NCBI RefSeq assembly: GCF_001831475.1
Contig: NZ_CP017688.1
Location: 1,674,001 to 1,738,000 of the forward strand
Direction: 5' to 3'
DNA: 64,000 bases
From: Flavobacterium crassostreae
Lineage (GTDB): Bacteria > Bacteroidota > Bacteroidia > Flavobacteriales > Flavobacteriaceae
Part shown: in pieces, positions 63,190 to 64,000 of the stretch
How positions within the stretch are numbered: the stretch's first letter is position 1
Layout: each line of letters opens with the position of its first letter
Program-made: the position numbers and the translations under genes
The notes under the pieces: model-generated
Database searches by the model: none
What the model saw: the letters and a program-made list of their open reading frames with translations, nothing else
Told to the model about the DNA's origin: nothing

Positions 63190-64000
63190 ATGAGTCTATT
63201 GCACAACATCAAAGTTATTATTACTGATTTAGACGGTACCTTGCTCCATACCAACCACCAGATATCGACTTACACCCGAGCTGTTTTTCAAGAACTATAC
63301 CAACAAGGTTATTTGATAATTGTAGCTACGGGTAGGCACCATATTGATGCTATGTCTTTGGTTGCAACACTCGGATTTCCGGTGTATTTAGTTAGCTCCA
63401 ACGGTGCCAGAATCCACAGTCCCGAAAAAGAACTTTTATTTTCATTTGATATAGCAAGTGATGCCATAAAATCAGTATTGCAATTAGGTATAGAGCCTGA
63501 GTTTACCACCGTATTATTTAAAGAAAAAGTTTGGCTAACCAACAAATCCAACCAAAAACTCAATAATTTTCAAAAAGAACTTCATTATCCGCCTGAAATA
63601 GTAGATTTTGACACCATCGAAGATTTTAAAGCCATCAAATTGTTTTTTACCCATGAGTGCCATGATAAATTGGTAGCACTAAAAAACCGTATTTTAGACA
63701 CACACCACACGCTTTTTAATCCTGCATTTAGTCTGCCTCTTTGCCTTGAATTTATGGATAAATCTATTGACAAAAAGCGGGCAATTGCTCAAATTTTGCA
63801 AAAAGAAGCAGTAGGTTTTCATCAAGCCATTTCCTTTGGAGATGGTTATAATGACGAACAGATGTTAAACGCAACCGCCAAGGGTTTGTTAATGGCTAAT
63901 GCCCCGGATAGTTTAAAAAAAACATTGTCCCATTTAGAGGTTATTGCTTCCAATGATCAGAACGGGGTAGCCCAATATTTGTCCAAAATGCTTTTAAAAA
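63190..64000 (+). CDS. Cof-type HAD-IIB phosphatase, nearly complete at the window end
   Basis: The frame from ATG 63190 (MSLLHNIKVIITDLDGTLL) runs open to the last base. It has the HAD nucleophile motif DLDGTL, ATGRH, SSNGARI, a large cap domain, and the FGDGYNDEQML motif IV, ending QYLSKMLLK. About 270 residues are visible, the usual length for Cof/YidA-like sugar-phosphate phosphatases, so at most a few codons are missing. Confidence 0.92.
   Translation, partial: MSLLHNIKVIITDLDGTLLHTNHQISTYTRAVFQELYQQGYLIIVATGRHHIDAMSLVATLGFPVYLVSSNGARIHSPEKELLFSFDIASDAIKSVLQLGIEPEFTTVLFKEKVWLTNKSNQKLNNFQKELHYPPEIVDFDTIEDFKAIKLFFTHECHDKLVALKNRILDTHHTLFNPAFSLPLCLEFMDKSIDKKRAIAQILQKEAVGFHQAISFGDGYNDEQMLNATAKGLLMANAPDSLKKTLSHLEVIASNDQNGVAQYLSKMLLK

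Noticed and set aside
1..64000. CRISPR arrays, tRNA or rRNA genes
   Set aside because: No regularly spaced repeat series and no cloverleaf-like sequence were seen; a dedicated RNA search was not possible here.

Overview
This window is a chromosomal segment of a Bacteroidota bacterium, most likely Flavobacteriaceae and close to Flavobacterium. The evidence is low GC content, gldF/gldG gliding-motility genes, several TAnnTTTG promoter boxes (the Bacteroidota sigma factor -7 element), start codons without Shine-Dalgarno sequences, and gene types typical of the family (fused thrA, ComM/YifB, DUF6428 in an ars operon). No rRNA, tRNA or CRISPR array was seen.

Layout. 1-7033 (+): the end of an Lrp regulator, then lpdA, pabB, tilS and dsbD. 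7118-10924 (-): an operon for a GNAT acetyltransferase, an M20 amidohydrolase, alanine racemase and a second PLP racemase. 11496-23763: a comM/yifB gene cut in two by a 10.7-kb mobile element. 23824-31437 (-): a zinc peptidase, a membrane protein, nitroreductase, aldehyde dehydrogenase, an RluA-type pseudouridine synthase, panB, a family 9 glycosyltransferase and two DUF proteins. 31671-36673 (-): thrL-thrA-thrB-thrC. 36981-40508 (+): hutH, then a DUF47 regulator with a Pit phosphate transporter. 40591-44651: an M28 peptidase, and an Lrp regulator divergent from ornithine aminotransferase and arginase. 44743-47278 (-): an arsenic-resistance operon. 47420-52270: a decayed PepSY gene and small secreted or lipoproteins. 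52583-60978 (-): ppx, ppk1 and a SixA phosphatase, then dnaN, gldF-gldG and a SAM hydrolase. 61171-64000 (+): phoH, an SDR oxidoreductase and a HAD phosphatase cut by the window end.

The main discovery is the element at 11558-22289. Joining 11496-11557 to 22290-23763 restores one uninterrupted 511-codon comM frame. The only sequence shared by the two junctions is the dinucleotide GA. The reconstructed attP is a dyad: two perfect 10-bp arms, each exactly 14 bp from that GA. This is the signature of a large serine integrase, and a 599-residue one lies beside attR. The element also carries a small serine resolvase, an SF2-type helicase whose Walker A lysine is replaced by glycine, a helically phased iteron array, a paired-hairpin repeat with fixed spacing, a shared operator-like 14-mer, and an AT-rich membrane-protein pair. 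I see no relaxase or conjugation gene. Inference: it is an integrative, possibly plasmid-like replicon whose excision would restore the competence helicase ComM, so it may act as a reversible switch.

A second discovery is an unannotated 35-codon Thr/Ile-rich leader peptide (thrL, 36673-36566, minus) upstream of thrABC, which suggests ribosome-mediated attenuation of threonine biosynthesis.
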